DNA of 17,423 nucleotides from Lachnoclostridium sp. UBA2905 (GTDB taxonomy: Bacteria; Bacillota; Clostridia; Lachnospirales; Lachnospiraceae): contig DEDL01000035.1 in the NCBI GenBank assembly GCA_002349525.1, positions 104,511 through 121,933 on the forward strand, in the 5' to 3' direction. The notes under the pieces are model-generated. The model had not been told where the DNA came from. It saw only the letters and a list, made by a program, of their open reading frames with translations, and made no database searches. Positions 15,243-17,423 of this stretch are shown here, piece after piece. A program made the position numbers and the translations under genes. The first letter of the stretch is position 1. Every line of letters starts with the position of its first letter.

Positions 15243-15536
15243 ATTAAATTCTCAAAAACATTAACTGGATATAAAATTACACTTAGTGCACGAAATTGTG
15301 GAGATTTGGCAGCATTAGCAGCGGCAGGAAGTGTTAGTATGTCTACGGTTTCCGCTGTTTTGGGATTATCTGGTGTTGGAATTACAGGTGCAATAGCTCT
15401 CGCGATTGCAGGAGGAGTTGTTGGAGTGGGGTCAGCATATATGTGGCTATGTTCTAATCATAATGGAGCAACTATGAGAGTGATTATGGTTAAAAATGTT
15501 TATTTGGGTCATATCCCACCTATTATTAGATGGTAA
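15156..15536 (+). CDS. Double-glycine-leader bacteriocin-like precursor peptide 2
   Basis: A precursor of 126 residues whose 29-residue leader differs from peptide 1 only at residue 8 (Ala for Thr) and ends EEEMTYVEGG. The predicted mature peptide has 97 residues and begins IKFSKTLTGYKITLSARN. A long Gly/Ala/Val-rich hydrophobic stretch follows (about residues 50-97 of the precursor), then NHNGATMRVIMV and a tail ending PPIIRW. Strong AAAGGAGG precedes ATG15156. The core keeps a faint layout in common with peptide 1 (GYxIxL near the start, hydrophobic centre, NGxxxxR near the end). Likely a membrane-active exported peptide; the family is not recognised. Confidence 0.8.
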   Translation: MEMCYDGALVMPSSYAVMDEEEMTYVEGGIKFSKTLTGYKITLSARNCGDLAALAAAGSVSMSTVSAVLGLSGVGITGAIALAIAGGVVGVGSAYMWLCSNHNGATMRVIMVKNVYLGHIPPIIRW

Positions 15537-15553
15537 AGGAGTAAAAATGATAA

Positions 15554-15748
15554 ATGCGTTCAGAAATTATATGGTGTGGCAGTGTAGAAATTATTTGCAT
15601 GGTCATTTTGTTATTTGTAATGAGTTATAAAGAAAAAATTCCAAAACAAGTATTGGACATTTTGATTATTGTTTTAGGAATTGCAATGGCAGTAGTTTCC
15701 TGTATATTAATAGCATTTGCCATAAAAAATGGAGTGAAAAAACGATGA
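15554..15748 (+). CDS. Small membrane protein, candidate immunity protein for peptide 2
   Basis: A 64-residue protein with two hydrophobic helices (about residues 8-24 and 34-56), a short charged loop (SYKEKIPKQ) and a basic tail (KNGVKKR). It begins 17 bp after the peptide gene; AGGAG (15537-15541) is 12 nt upstream, a little far. ATG15547 is closer but opens a different, non-membrane frame. It sits in the same place and has the same general design as the 53-residue protein after peptide 1, without evident sequence similarity. An immunity role is inferred from that. Confidence 0.55.
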   Translation: MRSEIIWCGSVEIICMVILLFVMSYKEKIPKQVLDILIIVLGIAMAVVSCILIAFAIKNGVKKR

Positions 15749-15794
15749 TCTTTGCAAAGTGTATATGGCATTATTACGAAAAGCAGTGATTAAA

Positions 15795-15899
15795 CAGGAG
15801 GTAGAAATTATCGTAAGTATTGTATTTGATGTAATGTTGGACAGTGAAATATTTTATAACTATTTATCATTTTTCTTATTGTTTAAATATTTATATTAA
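15795..15899 (+). other. Ribosome site followed by a short ORF without a normal start
   Basis: AGGAGGT at 15796-15802 is a near-perfect ribosome site. Five bases on, at 15807, the codon is ATT where ATG would be expected, opening a 30-codon frame (IIVSIVFDVMLDSEIF onward) that ends at TAA 15899. This may be a small gene whose start was lost by one substitution, or the stump of one cut by the insertion sequence that begins at the next base. Confidence 0.3.
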
Positions 15900-16909
15900 T
15901 TGTACCATATATTAAGGTAAATAAAAGGTGTTATTTTTTCATGTTTAAAATACAGATAATAAGGCATTGCATCGTGCGCAGAATCTAACAATACTTTTGC
16001 AACCTTATAATCAGAAAGGAATGCTCTCATTCTAAAAAATGTCTGTAAAAAACTATGGGAATCATGCGTTGAGGCACAAGAAAATGAGGGAACACAGGAA
16101 GGTCACTTTGTGAATCAACAAGCATATACAGATCATAACCGTGATTCCAGCAGGAACGAGAAGAATCCCAGTCGGGCTGTGAAAAATAGCGGTTGCATTT
16201 GCAGTTTGTAATTCCATTTTCCTTGCAGTCACAGATTCGTTTTTTTCGTTCTCTGTGTGAAGTGACAACAGGAGTGCCGTCACCGGCTAATGCAAGAGAG
16301 TCCGGATGAATAAGATTTTTTGAAACAGAGACATCCAGGAATTCTTTTTTGTAAATTTTAAATAGTGAAGCATAAGGTTGCTCGTCCAAATGAAACTGTG
16401 TATTTTCTAATTGAGGAATAAGTTCTGCAACAGTAACTTTTTCAATGGAATCGGCTTTGGCCCCTTTTGCTTTAGGTTTTTTGACTTTTTTTGTTTTAAG
16501 AGGATGTTTCATGTGGTAAAAGATTGTCATTATCTGAATCCCAGAGTCTATTAAAAAAGTCATAGAAAGTACCGATGCCGGGAGTATTACCGAACTCAAA
16601 ACCGCTGAGAATGGCATAGAGAGGGTTTGTTTTCATTGCAGCAACCCAGTCTGTAATGGAATTGATTTTGAAATCAACTGATAATAGATAGGAACGTTGC
16701 ATACAGGAAGGTGTTCTTGGTTTTGAGCCAAGAACAGAATATTTACAGCGAAGAAGCTCATCTGTATAAGAAAGGTCCAGATTCTAAAAACGTTCAATGA
16801 TATCTCAGGTGGAACAGAAAATAGAATCCGGATTCGGATAATATTTACGAAGATTTTCAGCAACAAAGTGTTGATAGGCGGAATGACCGCCAGAATTTAC
16901 AAGTAACAT
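15900..16909 (-). pseudogene. Degraded DDE transposase of an insertion sequence
   Basis: Read on the minus strand from ATG16909 (ribosome site GGAGGCG): MLLVNSGGHSAYQHFVAENL, then stops in the same frame (after FCST and after IIERF). A readable stretch follows (SVDFKINSITDWVAAMKTN, GIGTFYDFFNRLW), then a frameshift near 16500 into KHPLKTKKVKKPKAKG and LALAGDGTPVVTSHR. The DDE-type aspartate is the D of AGDGTPV. A second frameshift near 16040 leads to RMRAFLSDYKVAKVLLDSAH and DAMPYYLYFKHEKITPFI, after which it is cut off at about 15900. The C-terminal catalytic part is missing. It resembles IS4/IS1182-like transposases; the exact family is uncertain. It cannot make an active transposase. Confidence 0.8.
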
Positions 16910-17091
16910 AAAATCGCCTCCATATTGAAAAATGATTGCCGCCACAAGCGACATATTCTTAATCAATAGGCGCGAAGCACCGCAATTTTTGATGTGTTTG
17001 TCAAGTGTTTTTGATAAAAAAATGGGGGATTTTAATAAAAAAGGAATCTGAAGGCCTTGGTTTTACTGGCTTAGAGATTCCGAGAGATTAT
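16854..17091. repeat. Insertion-sequence-derived 238-bp direct repeat, copy 2
   Basis: Gap-free match to 10891-11128 (about nine differences). Here the transposase remnant continues past the repeat on one side. On the other, the plus-strand frame KKESEGLGFTGLEIPRDY runs on into a membrane-protein ORF instead of stopping. Similarity ends within a few bases of 17091. Confidence 0.85.
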
Positions 17092-17355
17092 ATAATATGG
17101 ATAGGAGGTGTTGTTACTGGATGTATTGGTATTGTTGGAAGTGTTAAAGAAGTCCTAAGGCGGAATGCAAGAGGTCTTGTTGTGCAAAGTACGAATGCAT
17201 TATTAAAAAAAATTGGTCTATCAGCGATTGGATTTTTGGCATCAACTATTGTATCAGGTCTTTTGCTATTTCTTGATTTATCTATGGGAGAGGCAATTGC
17301 TAGAGTATGTGATAGAATTGACAAAAGACCAGGTGATAAATTGATTGCATTTTAG
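17005..17355 (+). CDS. Hypothetical small membrane protein, possibly chimeric 5' end
   Basis: The open frame of 116 residues starts at GTG17005 inside the insertion-sequence repeat without a ribosome site. Its first 29 residues (to IPRDY) are the same as a stopped frame in the other repeat copy. From about 17092 it reads IIWIGGVVTGCIGIVGSVKE and has two hydrophobic segments (about 31-46 and 71-91). A charged end follows (RVCDRIDKRPGDKLIAF). The part after 17092 looks like a genuine membrane protein whose original 5' end may have been replaced by the insertion sequence. It holds the same place in module 2 that the 11151 membrane protein holds in module 1. Function unknown. Confidence 0.45.
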   Translation: MFLIKKWGILIKKESEGLGFTGLEIPRDYIIWIGGVVTGCIGIVGSVKEVLRRNARGLVVQSTNALLKKIGLSAIGFLASTIVSGLLLFLDLSMGEAIARVCDRIDKRPGDKLIAF

Positions 17356-17367
17356 AGAGGAAATTAC

Positions 17368-17423
17368 ATGGAATTATTGGGAGTAGCTTTTACAATTTCA
17401 ATTATTATTGCAATGTTATTAAT
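17368..17423 (+). CDS. Start of a small membrane protein, cut by the window edge
   Basis: ATG17368 follows GAGAGG (17355-17360) and lies 12 bp after the preceding stop. The 18 visible codons read MELLGVAFTISIIIAMLL, a single hydrophobic helix. It is likely co-transcribed with the ORF before it; nothing more can be said from the visible part. Confidence 0.5.
   Translation, partial: MELLGVAFTISIIIAMLL

Overview
The window looks like a chromosomal accessory region of an AT-rich, low-GC Gram-positive anaerobe, most likely a gut Clostridia species of the Lachnospiraceae type. The reasons are strong AGGAGG-type ribosome sites, sporulation-lineage families (CotH, DUF4956, VTC), bacterial Ig-like surface repeats and double-glycine peptide leaders of the 'EEEMTYVEGG' kind. 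No rRNA, tRNA or CRISPR array was seen. The species is inferred, not proven.

Left part (1-2592): an extended -10 promoter and a roughly 190-nt leader precede a hybrid sensor histidine kinase with a fused receiver domain. Its best ribosome site and ATG lie in a different frame from the kinase, so its 5' end may carry a frameshift. A gap with an intrinsic terminator follows.

Sensory/surface block (2593-8015): this stretch is visibly richer in G+C and in codons such as GAC, AAC and GGC than its surroundings. An OmpR-type regulator and its kinase overlap by 8 bp. A terminator with a promoter nested in it separates them from a three-gene operon: VTC-type polyphosphate polymerase domain protein, DUF4956 membrane protein, and a membrane-anchored CotH kinase-like protein. 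Direct repeats spaced 11 bp (CTTCAAT) sit just upstream of that operon's -10 box. This suggests that the two-component pair controls the VTC-DUF4956-CotH operon.

Bacteriocin-like block (about 8200-17423): this begins at a perfect 46-bp palindrome and an 11-bp tandem duplication, then an ABC exporter whose N-terminal C39 peptidase region is missing. Two peptide genes (10193 and 15156) share an almost identical upstream element and a 29-residue double-glycine leader differing at one residue, but have largely unrelated cores of 93 and 97 residues. Each is followed by a tiny membrane protein (candidate immunity), a piece of the same degraded insertion sequence, and a further membrane-protein ORF. 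The region therefore reads as a duplicated toxin module. Between the two modules lie a GyrI-like-fold protein, a HlyD-type adaptor coupled to it by an ATGA overlap, and a secreted, membrane-anchored protein with four Big_2 Ig-like repeats. Together these look like an export and surface apparatus for the peptides. The insertion sequence is decayed (stops, frameshifts, truncation), and 238-bp direct repeats derived from it bracket the accessory genes.
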